In this document: in pieces, positions 21,301-29,736 of the stretch
Numbering within the stretch: the stretch's first letter is position 1
Layout of the letters: each line of letters opens with the position of its first letter
Origin: Mucilaginibacter hurinus
Lineage (GTDB): Bacteria > Bacteroidota > Bacteroidia > Sphingobacteriales > Sphingobacteriaceae
Length of the DNA: 64,000 nucleotides
NCBI RefSeq assembly: GCF_003324525.1
Contig: NZ_QGDC01000002.1
Span: 62,001-126,000 of the forward strand
Direction of reading: 5' to 3'
Notes under the pieces: generated by a model
The model's database searches: none
Seen by the model: the letters and a program-made list of their open reading frames with translations, nothing else
What the model was told of the DNA's origin: nothing
Position numbers and translations under genes: made by a program

Positions 21301-21785
21301 GATTATTAAATAGATTATCTAAGTCGGGTAATGTGTTGGCGATTTCTGCAGTGTACAACCCTGGTCAAGGCTCAAATGCAGAAGTTACACACGTGCTACG
21401 TTCGCGTTTGCAAAAGGCGGTTAATTACAGCGCCATTTATGGTGCGCGTGTAATAGAAGATTTTGATTCGGGAGAAGGCAAGTGTGTGCAGTTTGATGCA
21501 AACAATAGCATTAGTTTTCAAGACGTAAACTTAAAAGGGATAGTGCAATTAAAGCTAAGGATGCAAAAACTCACCAAAAGTGAAGTAACCTTCGAAGCGC
21601 GTGCTGGTCAGCCGAACGGGCAGCTGATAGGTTCAGTTAACCTTCCGAACGGATCAGGTTACCAGGATGTTAATATAGCAGTGAAGCAGGGCATAGGTTT
21701 GCATGATATTTTTTTAATTGCCAAAAGCACAGATAAACATGCTGTGACTAATCTGTCATCGATAACATTTGAAGCCGTTAAATGA
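18366..21785 (+). CDS. ThuA / PQQ-type sugar dehydrogenase / PKD / cytochrome c / carbohydrate-binding fusion
   Basis: A multidomain secreted protein of 1139 residues. After an N-terminal hydrophobic export segment comes a ThuA-like domain (about residues 35-250, SPVDHGYGTHMYEHEG, TLGHFHQTFR). A GDSH-type beta-propeller follows (about 285-700, GEVGLLGFALD, GGGLHMCFDGSLLIGTGDN). Next are a PKD-like domain (about 710-800, FDATTSYDKDVKDALTYKWK), a c-type cytochrome with haem motif CFSCH at residues 888-892 and a distal Met in NALMPPHP, and a C-terminal CBM6-like beta domain (about 1010-1138). This order is known from Bacteroidota and Planctomycetes-type proteins. It implies periplasmic or surface oxidation of a sugar with electrons passed to the attached haem. 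The substrate cannot be read from sequence. Confidence 0.9.
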   Translation: MISLLLCLRVSCISAMLWAVATFSLFVLSSAKPKIKILIISSPVDHGYGTHMYEHEGKLLAKCLEQTSGVEAVTSYGWPKDPAILKDVKGLVFYSKSAFDLMMADSVSKIQANALFDNKVGFSCIHMSTLSTDDKMIDLLGARWYFKQLQGERLNLDVRMTDIVQTDPGHPVSRGWKDFKMRDEIYLSTIFHPKAKPLVKAEAFAGDEVVAWTFNREKGGRSFGTTLGHFHQTFRTESFRKLLVNGILWTVNVKIPKEGAPVDISKKEDILPPNPRAAAIAAAEPVDESRFEKQVLVPACNDPMQMAVRGNGDVYFIERNGKLRLYEAKTKEVKTLGSVPVYNHGEVGLLGFALDGSFDKTGWLYLFFCPAENNTTMRLSRFALKDGRLDLQSEKKLLDYAGDTNNGHQGGGLHMCFDGSLLIGTGDNTNHMLELPVDQRVGFEKFDALRTSANTNSLRGKILRIRPMPDGTYTIPAGNLFGRTDSTRAEIFAMGVRNGFRVVDDFTTGFIYWGDVGQNVDPGLGIGPNSYDEINQARNAGNFGWPMFTGPNEAYRAWDFAAKKPGALFNVNAPRNQSRNNTGMVALPKPVPAFIYYPSTVSKKFPTLGSGGRSAMVGPVYHWAEIMFMSDVMMPAAYDNSIFIYDWMRNWIQVVKLDWNGEIREIVPFMPSHNWRKPIDLKLGADNSLYVAEMGDSWENNQNSQISRVIYRRGNRPPVAALSVTPKAGKNPLHITFDATTSYDKDVKDALTYKWKLTGPDGNEIQLPQNVGAQLKSTLTKKGIYVAEVTVVDNHGASAKATLSVPVGREAPQVRLIEPENGDFYDLGQKINYQVAVKNYDKPKQKQNAVPPDVTVSASVIKRWMRNTAIDELEDVSAGLQLMRQTTCFSCHQVNSQSIGPAYTAVAAKYAAAPGKRDELAKKILSGGSGVWGNALMPPHPQHSLAEARQMVNWILYMSHLSKQTKSDITNYFTAPNDGLLNRLSKSGNVLAISAVYNPGQGSNAEVTHVLRSRLQKAVNYSAIYGARVIEDFDSGEGKCVQFDANNSISFQDVNLKGIVQLKLRMQKLTKSEVTFEARAGQPNGQLIGSVNLPNGSGYQDVNIAVKQGIGLHDIFLIAKSTDKHAVTNLSSITFEAVK

Positions 21786-21844
21786 CTTTGCCTAAAGTTC
21801 AGGAATTTGAATCAGGGTAATTCGCTCTTTAATATACTTGAAAC

Positions 21845-24175
21845 TTACTTTTTCCTGGTAAACTTTTTACCGCCTTTTTTTGCTTCTTTACCGCTATCTC
21901 CTGCGAGTGCCTTTACATCCTCAAAGGTTAAAGTTAAAGGATCTTTATCTTTAGGTATCTTGATGTTTTGTTTTCCATACTCAATGTACGGGCCCCACCG
22001 GCCATTCAATATTTTGGCGTCTGCATCCTCATCAAATACTTTAATAAGCTTTTCTGCATCCTTTTTGCGTTTCTCGTTGATGATATCAATAGCCATCTCT
22101 TCGCTAACGTCTAGTGGGTCTATTCCTTTTGGTAATGAATAAAACGCGCTGTTGTGCCGGATGTAAGGGCCAAATTTACCTATTGCTACGGTCATCTCCT
22201 TTTCTTCATAGAAGCCTACCTTTTTAGGCAGCTTAAATAATTCAAGCGCCTCTTCGAGTGTAATGGTTTCGATGCTTTGGCCGGTGCGCAAACTGGCATA
22301 CAATGGCTTTTCTCCCCCTTCTTCAGCTTCGCCTATTTGAACGAACGGGCCGTAACGGCCTATACGTACAGATATTTTTTTGCCATTTTCGGGATGGACG
22401 CCCAAATCACGCTCTCCGCGCGCTTTATCTGCCGTCTCTATGGTGTTTTCAACGTCCTTATGGAAAGGATCGTAAAACTTACGGATCATATCCGTCCAAT
22501 TTTTTAAACCGCTGGCTATCTCATCAAACTGCTTTTCAACGCTGGCAGTAAAGTTGAAATCAACGATGCCGTTAAAATGCTGTACCAGGAAATCATTGAC
22601 TACAGCACCTATATCAGTCGGAAATAATTTTCCGCGTTCCGCGCCGGTATTTTCTGTTTTATCGGATTTGCTGATGTTGCCATTCTTTAGCGTTAGCACG
22701 CGGAACTGCCTTTGCTTGCCCTCGCGTTCTTCTTTTACTACGTAACCACGATTCTGAATGGTTGAAATAGTGGGGGCGTACGTTGATGGGCGGCCTATAC
22801 CCAGTTCTTCAAGCTTCTTTACCAGGCTTGCCTCGGTATAACGTGCGGGTGGGCGCGAAAAGCGTTCGGTAGCAGTCAGTTCCTGTAACTCAAGTAACTG
22901 GCCCTGCGTTAAAGGCGGCAGCATGGCATTGTCACTGTCCTGCAGGTTATCCTCATCATCATCGTTTGATTCAAGGTAAACCTTAAGGAAGCCGTCAAAC
23001 TTCATCACCTCACCATTGGCAGTAAGCTCTTCCTTACGTGTTGAAATACTGATCTTTGCAGTAGTTTTCTCAAATAAAGCTTCACTCATTTGCGAGGCTA
23101 TTGACCGCTTCCAGATTAGTTCATACAAACGCTTTTCGGCGTTATCTCCATCAATAGTATGTTTATCAAAGTAAGTCGGTCGTATTGCTTCGTGCGCCTC
23201 CTGTGCACTGGCACTTTTTGTTTTGTACTTCCGGTGTTGGTAGTACTTGTCGCCAAAAGCAGAACTGATCTCATGTTGTGCAGCCGCTAAAGCGGTGTCA
23301 GACAGGTTGACCGAATCGGTACGCATATAGGTAATGTTACCTGACTCATACAACTTTTGAGCTACAGACATGGTGCGTGACACAGAAAATCCAAGTTTAC
23401 GGCTGGCTTCCTGCTGCAAAGTAGATGTAGTAAACGGTGCAGCGGGCGAACGCTTTGCCGGCTTGGTTTCCAACGATTTTACGTTGAACGATGCATTTAT
23501 GCAATCCTGCAGAAATTTTTCAGCATCTTCTTGTTTACTAAAACGCTCCGGCAACTCGGCCTTAAAAGCTTCTTTACCTTTGCCAAATATCGCGACTATT
23601 TTAAAAGCAGCCTCGCTGGTAAACTTATTAATCTCGCGTTCGCGTTCTACAATTAAGCGTACGGCTACAGACTGCACTCGCCCGGCAGATAACGAGGGTT
23701 TAACTTTTTTCCATAGAACAGGGGAGAGTTCAAACCCCACCAGCCTGTCAAGTACGCGGCGCGCTTGCTGGGCGTTAACCAGGTTGTAGTCAATTTTACG
23801 CGGATTTTCTATGGCACGTAAAATAGCCGGTTTGGTTATCTCGTGAAAAACGATTCTTTTCGTACTGGCCTCTTTTAAATTAAGCGTATCATATAAGTGC
23901 CACGATATGGCTTCACCTTCGCGGTCCTCATCCGACGCCAGCCAAACCATTTCAGCTTCTTTAGCTAATTTTTTTAACTCGCTAACTACTTGCTTTTTAT
24001 CAGCAGGTACCTCATATTTTTGTTGAAAATTATTTTGTATATCTATCGCGTCTTCTGATTTAATCAGATCACGTATGTGGCCATAACTCGACTTTACAGT
24101 AAAGTCTTTACCAAGGTAACCCTCAATGGTTTTGGCCTTTGCCGGTGATTCAACTATAAGGAGGTTTTTAGCCAT
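21845..24175 (-). CDS. topA: DNA topoisomerase I
   Basis: Type IA topoisomerase of 776 residues that relaxes negative supercoils. The Toprim domain opens the protein (LLIVESPAKAKTIEGYLG, then DEDREGEAISWHL). The active-site Tyr is residue 283 in TYMRTDSVNLSD. The GIGRPSTYAPTISTIQ block is typical of the family. Instead of the Cys4 zinc fingers of the E. coli enzyme, the C-terminus carries Gly-rich repeats (GRYGPFVQIGE, GKFGPYIRHN, GRWGPYIEYGK), ending in a Lys-rich tail, the usual Bacteroidota form. The ATG start is certain because MAKNLLIVESPAKAKTI is the standard N-terminus. It converges on the ThuA fusion gene. Confidence 0.98.
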   Translation of the reverse strand: MAKNLLIVESPAKAKTIEGYLGKDFTVKSSYGHIRDLIKSEDAIDIQNNFQQKYEVPADKKQVVSELKKLAKEAEMVWLASDEDREGEAISWHLYDTLNLKEASTKRIVFHEITKPAILRAIENPRKIDYNLVNAQQARRVLDRLVGFELSPVLWKKVKPSLSAGRVQSVAVRLIVEREREINKFTSEAAFKIVAIFGKGKEAFKAELPERFSKQEDAEKFLQDCINASFNVKSLETKPAKRSPAAPFTTSTLQQEASRKLGFSVSRTMSVAQKLYESGNITYMRTDSVNLSDTALAAAQHEISSAFGDKYYQHRKYKTKSASAQEAHEAIRPTYFDKHTIDGDNAEKRLYELIWKRSIASQMSEALFEKTTAKISISTRKEELTANGEVMKFDGFLKVYLESNDDDEDNLQDSDNAMLPPLTQGQLLELQELTATERFSRPPARYTEASLVKKLEELGIGRPSTYAPTISTIQNRGYVVKEEREGKQRQFRVLTLKNGNISKSDKTENTGAERGKLFPTDIGAVVNDFLVQHFNGIVDFNFTASVEKQFDEIASGLKNWTDMIRKFYDPFHKDVENTIETADKARGERDLGVHPENGKKISVRIGRYGPFVQIGEAEEGGEKPLYASLRTGQSIETITLEEALELFKLPKKVGFYEEKEMTVAIGKFGPYIRHNSAFYSLPKGIDPLDVSEEMAIDIINEKRKKDAEKLIKVFDEDADAKILNGRWGPYIEYGKQNIKIPKDKDPLTLTFEDVKALAGDSGKEAKKGGKKFTRKK

Positions 24176-24341
24176 TCAAGCTTTAATTTTTTGTGCAAAT
24201 AAAAGATAAAGTAAGCGAAACGCAAATTTGTTTTTTTGATTATTAGAAAGTTGAAAGGCTGAAAAGTGCTAATAAAGTGTTTTCCCAAGAGCTGATTTCT
24301 ACCGCTATTGCGCAACTATTTTAAAAGTAAGAACAGTAACA

Positions 24342-25430
24342 TTAGAGTAAAAATCCTCCGCCCAGCAGGTCGTTTTCTTCATAAAAAACAGCGGATTGCC
24401 CGGGAGCGATGCCTGATACCATGTGGTGGAAATCAACTTTCATGTGCTCGCCCATTTGTACAATGGTGCTTTCGGTACCGGCATCTTTATAACGTATTTT
24501 CGTGATAGCCTGCAAAGGTTGATCTATAGTTTCGTATTTGATCAGATTAAGGTTTTTTACCCAGGCTTCTTTGCGTTCCAATTCGTCGGCAGTACCTAAT
24601 GTAACCGTGTTAGTAGTTGGATTGATGCCTGTAACAAACATCGGCTTACCTAAAGCAATACCCAAGCCTTTACGCTGGCCAATGGTGTAAAAAGGGTATC
24701 CTTCGTGCTTGCCCACTATAGTGCCGTCTGCAAGCACGTAATTACCACCGCCAACACGTTCCTCCAGGTCTTCAACTTTATGCCGCAGAAAAGCCCTGTA
24801 GTCATTGTCAGGAACAAAGCATATCTCGTAACTTTCGCTTTTTCCGGCAAGTTCTATTTGTCCCATATCCAGTGCCATTTGCCTGATCTCGGGTTTTGAG
24901 AAACTCCCTAGCGGGAATTTAGTTCGCGCCAGATTCGCCTGCGACACTCCCCAAAGTACATATGACTGGTCTTTGTTTACATCCTTGCCTTTTGAAATAA
25001 CATACCTGCCATTATCCTGCTTGCGGATATTTGCGTAGTGTCCTGTAGCTATAAACTCGCAGTCGAGCTTGTCGGCGCGCTTTAACAAGGCCTCCCACTT
25101 AATGTGCGTATTGCACAGTACACATGGGTTAGGGGTGCGGCCGGCCAGGTATTCGTCAACAAAGTTATCTATTACAAAATCGCCGAACTCATTACGTATA
25201 TCTAATATATAATGAGGGAAGCCGTAACCTACTGCTAAAGCGCGTGCATCATTAATGCTGTCCAGGCTACAGCAGCCGGTTTCTTTTGAGTTAGTGCCCG
25301 ACGAGGCATAGTCCCATGTTTTCATGGTTAGGCCAATCACTTCGTAACCTTCTTCATGCAACATTACCGCAGCTACAGAGCTGTCAACCCCGCCGCTCAT
25401 GGCCACTAATATCCGTCCGTGCTTACTCAT
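24342..25430 (-). CDS. mnmA: tRNA-specific 2-thiouridylase
   Basis: MnmA adds sulfur to U34 of Lys, Glu and Gln tRNAs. The 362-residue product has the PP-loop ATP-binding motif SGGVDSSVAA at residues 10-19. The catalytic Cys pair lies in NPCVLCNTHIKW (about residue 105) and SYEICFVPDND (about residue 203). The central domain has GQRKGLGIALGKP and the C-terminal beta-barrel ends with GGGFLL, both characteristic. The ATG at 25430 is preceded by a TACATTTG promoter element only 8 bases away, which implies a very short leader. Its 3' neighbour on the same strand is topA, about 170 bp away. Confidence 0.97.
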   Translation of the reverse strand: MSKHGRILVAMSGGVDSSVAAVMLHEEGYEVIGLTMKTWDYASSGTNSKETGCCSLDSINDARALAVGYGFPHYILDIRNEFGDFVIDNFVDEYLAGRTPNPCVLCNTHIKWEALLKRADKLDCEFIATGHYANIRKQDNGRYVISKGKDVNKDQSYVLWGVSQANLARTKFPLGSFSKPEIRQMALDMGQIELAGKSESYEICFVPDNDYRAFLRHKVEDLEERVGGGNYVLADGTIVGKHEGYPFYTIGQRKGLGIALGKPMFVTGINPTTNTVTLGTADELERKEAWVKNLNLIKYETIDQPLQAITKIRYKDAGTESTIVQMGEHMKVDFHHMVSGIAPGQSAVFYEENDLLGGGFLL

Positions 25431-25438
25431 ATTGACTG

Positions 25439-25446
25439 CAAATGTA
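25439..25446 (-). promoter_or_regulatory. Predicted -7 element of mnmA
   Basis: TACATTTG on the minus strand fits the Bacteroidota consensus TAnnTTTG exactly. The start codon follows after 8 bases, so the transcript would be nearly leaderless. No convincing -33 TTTG is seen. Confidence 0.5.
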
Positions 25447-25568
25447 CAAATTGTATTTTGGAGGAACCTGATATTACCTGATTTTGACGGTTTTGTGATG
25501 CGTGATAGCCACTTTTTAGTAATTCAGGCATTTATCATAAATTTAAAACTTTAACTACTTTGGTACCT

Positions 25569-25937
25569 ATGCCCGCTAAAAACATTGACGAATATATATC
25601 CGGTTTTCCTGCCGATATTCAAAGGAGACTTCAGGAGGTTCGTACTGCAATAAAACAAGCCGTGCCTGAGGCTGAAGAAGCTATAAAATATGCTATACCC
25701 ACATTTGTATTAAACGGCAATATAGTTAGTTTCGCCGCTTACAAGAATCATATTGGCGTATACCCCGTTCCAAAAGGCGACGAAAAATTCGAGAGAGCAA
25801 TAGCATCTTTTAAAGCAGAAAAAAGCACTGCACAGTTTCGGCATAACATGCCAATTCCGCTACAAATGATAAGTGAACTCACCCGGCTAAGGGTTAAGGA
25901 AATGTCAGAAGAAGCAGCAGTAAAAAAGATTAAATAA
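25569..25937 (+). CDS. DUF1801 domain protein (iron-chaperone-like fold)
   Basis: A protein of 122 residues from the ATG at 25569 (MPAKNIDEYISGFP). Features typical of DUF1801/YdhG-like proteins include the opening IDEYISGFP, AEEAIKYAIPTFVLNG, the GVYPVP core and the closing MISELTRLRVKEM. The fold is related to frataxin-like iron chaperones, but an iron role has been shown only for a few relatives, so function here is open. A TTG three codons upstream is possible, but the ATG is preferred. The gene stands alone between mnmA and the thiolase, with about 65 bp before the latter. Confidence 0.85.
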   Translation: MPAKNIDEYISGFPADIQRRLQEVRTAIKQAVPEAEEAIKYAIPTFVLNGNIVSFAAYKNHIGVYPVPKGDEKFERAIASFKAEKSTAQFRHNMPIPLQMISELTRLRVKEMSEEAAVKKIK

Positions 25938-26004
25938 TTTCCTTAGTGCCCGTACGTTAAGAGGTTGAAGTTTTATATAACTTGCACCTGCAATACTTTT
26001 ATTT

Positions 26005-27183
26005 ATGAAAGAAGTAGTTATCGTTGCTGCCACACGCACGCCCATAGGCAGCTTTGGTGGTAACCTGTCATCACTCAGCGCTACCCAATTGGGTGCCCTG
26101 GTAATAAAGTCTGCTATAGAAAAAGCCGGGTTGAAGCCCGGTCACGTAGAGGAGGTATACATGGGTAACGTGCTATCGGCCGGATTAGGACAGGCGCCGG
26201 CAACGCAGGCTGTAATATACGCAGGTTTACCACATATACCGGCCACTACGATAAACAAGGTGTGCGCATCAGGCATCAAGGCGATTATGCTGGGTGCGCA
26301 AAGTATAGCGTTGGGGCAAAATAATATTGTAGTTACCGGTGGCATGGAAAGCATGAGCAATGTGCCTTACTATCTTGATAAGGCCCGCAATGGTTACCGT
26401 TTAGGCAACGGTGAGGTAGTTGACGGCCTGGTAAAAGATGGCTTATGGGATGTTTACCATGACTACCACATGGGTGCAGCAGCTGAATTGTGCGCAGCTG
26501 AGTGTAGCATTAGTCGCGAAGATCAGGACACTTATGCTGTGGAATCATACCGGCGTGCAAAAAGAGCGCAGGCCGAAGGCTGGTTTACCCGTGAGATTAC
26601 TCCTGTTGAAATTAAAGACAGAAAAGGGGGTAGTATTACCATCGTTGAGGATGAAGAACCCGCCCGGGTGATATTTGATAAGATACCAGCATTAAAGCCC
26701 ACTTTTAAAAATGATGGCACCATAACCGCCGCCAATGCGTCTACCTTAAATGATGGTGCAGCGGCAGTGGCACTCATGAGTCGTGATAAAGCCGACGAAA
26801 TGGGCTTAAAGCCATTGGCGCGCATTATATCATACGCTGATGCGCAGCTGGCACCTGAATTGTTTTCAATAGCTCCCTCAAAGGCTATTCCGCTGGCACT
26901 GCAACGCGCAGGTTTATCCGCAGATGAAATAGACTATTATGAAATTAATGAGGCCTTTTCAGTAGTTGCAATCGCTAACAATCAAAAGCTGCAGCTTAAT
27001 CCGGCAAAAGTTAATGTTAATGGAGGTGCAGTTTCACTGGGGCACCCCCTCGGTGCGTCGGGTGCACGCATTATCGTAACATTGCTCAGTGTGCTACAAC
27101 AAAACCAAGGTAAATACGGAGTAGCCGGAATTTGTAACGGTGGCGGGGGAGCAGGCGCAATGGTTATTGAAAATTTGCGTTAA
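26005..27183 (+). CDS. Acetyl-CoA C-acyltransferase (thiolase)
   Basis: A 392-residue thiolase that condenses or cleaves acyl-CoA and acetyl-CoA. The nucleophilic Cys is in NKVCASGIKAIMLG (about residue 88). The His of GHPLGASGAR and the second Cys of GICNGGGGAGAM complete the active site, and YEINEAFSVVA is the family's NEAF motif. The length is typical for a biosynthetic or degradative acetyl-CoA acetyltransferase. No other beta-oxidation gene is adjacent, so AtoB-type versus FadA-type use cannot be decided. Confidence 0.96.
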   Translation: MKEVVIVAATRTPIGSFGGNLSSLSATQLGALVIKSAIEKAGLKPGHVEEVYMGNVLSAGLGQAPATQAVIYAGLPHIPATTINKVCASGIKAIMLGAQSIALGQNNIVVTGGMESMSNVPYYLDKARNGYRLGNGEVVDGLVKDGLWDVYHDYHMGAAAELCAAECSISREDQDTYAVESYRRAKRAQAEGWFTREITPVEIKDRKGGSITIVEDEEPARVIFDKIPALKPTFKNDGTITAANASTLNDGAAAVALMSRDKADEMGLKPLARIISYADAQLAPELFSIAPSKAIPLALQRAGLSADEIDYYEINEAFSVVAIANNQKLQLNPAKVNVNGGAVSLGHPLGASGARIIVTLLSVLQQNQGKYGVAGICNGGGGAGAMVIENLR

Positions 27184-27191
27184 TAGTGCTT

Positions 27192-28106
27192 ATGAGAGAA
27201 AGGCTTACCTTATTTTTTTTAGTGTTCTTTATTAACCAAGTCACTTTTGCCCAGCATACCGATGAGAGCACAAATACCAAACAACTCAAAATATACAGCG
27301 ACAGCCTCAGCACGCTGGGTAATATGTTTATTAACCATGCTGATGAGTTCGAACGCAAAAATGCAAACTACCGTTTTATTAAAACGCTGGTAAGCGCGCT
27401 CAAAACTCCAAACTCCTATAACTTTTCGTTTGATTCGGTTAAAGCAGTGAGCATAATTAAATCGCCCGATAACCGCTTTAGGATATTCACCTGGCATGTT
27501 TTGAATGATGACGGCAGTTACCGCTTTTACGGAACAGTACAAATGAATACCGGCGGGCCTTTAAAAATGCATCCACTGGAAGACTATTCACCTCTTTTTA
27601 AAAATCCTGAAGATTCTGTAACAACTAACATAAAGTGGTACGGCGCTCAGTATTATAAAATTGTACCTGTAACTGGCAACAGCCCCTATTATGTGTTATT
27701 AGGATGGAAGGGGCACACACCCAAGTCAACAAAAAAAGTAATTGATGTATTATCGTTTAAAAATGATAAGGCCGAATTGGGTGCCCCCGTATTTGACGGT
27801 AATGGCAAAAACCGTAAAAGAGTAATATTTGAATACGCGCGCCAGGCGTCGATGTTATTAAAGTACGTTCCGGACGAAAATCTCATAGTTTTTGACCACC
27901 TATCGCCGCCTGACAGGAAATCGGCAGATAAACCCGAAACTTTTGGACCTGATCTTAGCTACGACGGCTATCAGCTAAAAAATGGCAGATGGCACTATGT
28001 AGAAAATCTTGACATGCGGAACATTCCTGAAGAACGTGACGCCGAGTATGTCGATCCCGAAAAAGAGGCAGTTGAAGCAAGGAGGCTCATCCCCCGAAAA
28101 AATTAG
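27192..28106 (+). CDS. Secreted hypothetical protein
   Basis: A protein of 304 residues. The ATG at 27192 starts a good signal peptide (MRERLTLFFLVFFINQVTFAQ); a GTG two codons earlier is also in frame. The mature part is soluble and rich in charged and aromatic residues (FRIFTWHVLNDDGSYRFYG, YYVLLGWKGHTPKSTKKV), with no catalytic motif I can name and no membrane segment. It starts 8 bases after the thiolase stop, so the two are probably co-transcribed, although their roles need not be linked. Function unknown. Confidence 0.85.
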   Translation: MRERLTLFFLVFFINQVTFAQHTDESTNTKQLKIYSDSLSTLGNMFINHADEFERKNANYRFIKTLVSALKTPNSYNFSFDSVKAVSIIKSPDNRFRIFTWHVLNDDGSYRFYGTVQMNTGGPLKMHPLEDYSPLFKNPEDSVTTNIKWYGAQYYKIVPVTGNSPYYVLLGWKGHTPKSTKKVIDVLSFKNDKAELGAPVFDGNGKNRKRVIFEYARQASMLLKYVPDENLIVFDHLSPPDRKSADKPETFGPDLSYDGYQLKNGRWHYVENLDMRNIPEERDAEYVDPEKEAVEARRLIPRKN

Positions 28107-28182
28107 CTACCTTCAACATTCGTAAATATATATACCCTATAGGTTCGGTTTAATAATATTAACTTAGGCCCAATATTGACAT

Positions 28183-29661
28183 ATGACCAAAAATACATTA
28201 CCTGCGACTGATGCAGCAACTACAGCCAGGTACCCGAAAAGCATTCCTTATATAATAGGCAATGAGGCTGCTGAGCGTTTTAGCTTTTATGGTATGCGCT
28301 CCATATTAGCTACATTTTTAGTGGCTCAATTCTTTAACCCCACTGCAGATCCTGCCTTGCAGGGTGTAGCTGTTGCTAAAGCTAATGAAACTACCCACTT
28401 TTTTGTATCCCTTGCTTATACGATGCCGTTTATCGGGGCAATTATGGCCGACTGGTTTTTTGGAAAGTACAAAGTGATACTTTACGTATCTATGTTGTAT
28501 TGCGTGGGTCACTTGCTACTGGCAGTGTACGACCACGATCTGGAAGGTTTCCGTATGGGCTTATTGTTGATAGCCATCGGCGCGGGTTGTATAAAATCCT
28601 GTGTATCTGCTAACGTGGGCGATCAGTTTGATAAAACTAATCAGTCCCTTATGTCAAAAGTTTACGGCTGGTTCTATTTTAGTATTAACGCAGGTTCTGT
28701 ATTCGCAACGATATTGATTCCTGAAATAAATGCCCGGTATGGCTCAGCCTGGGCATTTGGTATACCTGGTGTGCTGATGGCGTTGGCAACACTTATATTT
28801 TTTATGGGACGAAAAATGTACGTTAAAAACCCGCCTTCAGGCATAAACAAGAATAACTTTGTATTTATCTCCCTGTATGCCCTGTTCAATATAGGTAAAA
28901 AGAAAAAAGGTGAGCATTTCCTTGATGTAGCAAAAGGTGCTTTTACCCCCGAGCGCGTAGAGGGAATAAAAGCGGTTTACAGGGTGATGGCTGTATTTGC
29001 TTTTATACCTATTTATTGGGCCATGTGGGACCAAAATCTATCCGAATGGGTAATTCAGGCACAAAGTCTCGACAGGCACATTTTCGGTTATGAACTGCTA
29101 ACTGAGCAGGTGCAAACCTTTAATCCTGTTTTCCTGCTTACGTTCATTCCCGTTTTCACCTATTTTGTTTATCCTTTTTTTGACCGCATAGGCTTAAAGG
29201 CAACGCCACTGCGCCGCATAGGCGCCGGCCTGATACTTACTGCGTTATCATTTGTTATCATTGCGTTGATACAAACGCGTATCGACGCCGGCGAACATCC
29301 ATCTGTTTGGTGGCAGATATTGGCATACATGATATTATCAGCAGGTGAAGTACTTGTGTCTATCACCGGTCTTGAGTACGCTTACACACAAGCGCCTAAA
29401 TCAATGAAAAGTACCATGACAGCTATTTGGTTGCTTACCGTGGCAATGGGCAATGTATTTGTCGCCCTTGTAAATTCGAGCATAGCAGACGGCGGCTTTT
29501 TCTCAAAATATCAGGGAGCGTCTTACTACTGGCTTTTTATTGGCATCATCAGTGTATTTATTATGATTTACCTTTTTGTTGCGCCACGATTAAAAGAGCG
29601 CAGCTACGTACTCGAACCTGAGGATGATAACAAGATTATTGCTGACACCAACAACTTATGA
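28183..29661 (+). CDS. Peptide MFS transporter (POT/PTR family)
   Basis: An inner-membrane proton-coupled di-/tripeptide importer of 492 residues with 12 or more predicted helices. The family signature ExxERFxYYG is present as EAAERFSFYGMRS near residue 30. The second helix-loop contains the POT motif area FIGAIMADWFFGKYK. Characteristic late segments include YEL...VFLLTFIPVFTYFVYP and SAGEVLVSITGLEYAYTQAP (the last is the conserved E-containing helix). There is no partner gene. Bacteroidota commonly carry several such transporters to take up peptides released by secreted proteases. Confidence 0.95.
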   Translation: MTKNTLPATDAATTARYPKSIPYIIGNEAAERFSFYGMRSILATFLVAQFFNPTADPALQGVAVAKANETTHFFVSLAYTMPFIGAIMADWFFGKYKVILYVSMLYCVGHLLLAVYDHDLEGFRMGLLLIAIGAGCIKSCVSANVGDQFDKTNQSLMSKVYGWFYFSINAGSVFATILIPEINARYGSAWAFGIPGVLMALATLIFFMGRKMYVKNPPSGINKNNFVFISLYALFNIGKKKKGEHFLDVAKGAFTPERVEGIKAVYRVMAVFAFIPIYWAMWDQNLSEWVIQAQSLDRHIFGYELLTEQVQTFNPVFLLTFIPVFTYFVYPFFDRIGLKATPLRRIGAGLILTALSFVIIALIQTRIDAGEHPSVWWQILAYMILSAGEVLVSITGLEYAYTQAPKSMKSTMTAIWLLTVAMGNVFVALVNSSIADGGFFSKYQGASYYWLFIGIISVFIMIYLFVAPRLKERSYVLEPEDDNKIIADTNNL

Positions 29662-29705
29662 TGTCCATTTAACAATTTTTAAGTTTTTTACAACGTTTAA
29701 CAATT

Positions 29706-29713
29706 TACCTTTG
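29706..29713 (+). promoter_or_regulatory. Predicted -7 element of the polyprenol-phosphate mannose synthase gene
   Basis: TACCTTTG matches TAnnTTTG exactly and lies 23 bases before the GTG start at 29737, giving a leader of roughly 15-18 bases. Confidence 0.55.
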
Positions 29714-29736
29714 CACAATTAAATTCATATACCTGA

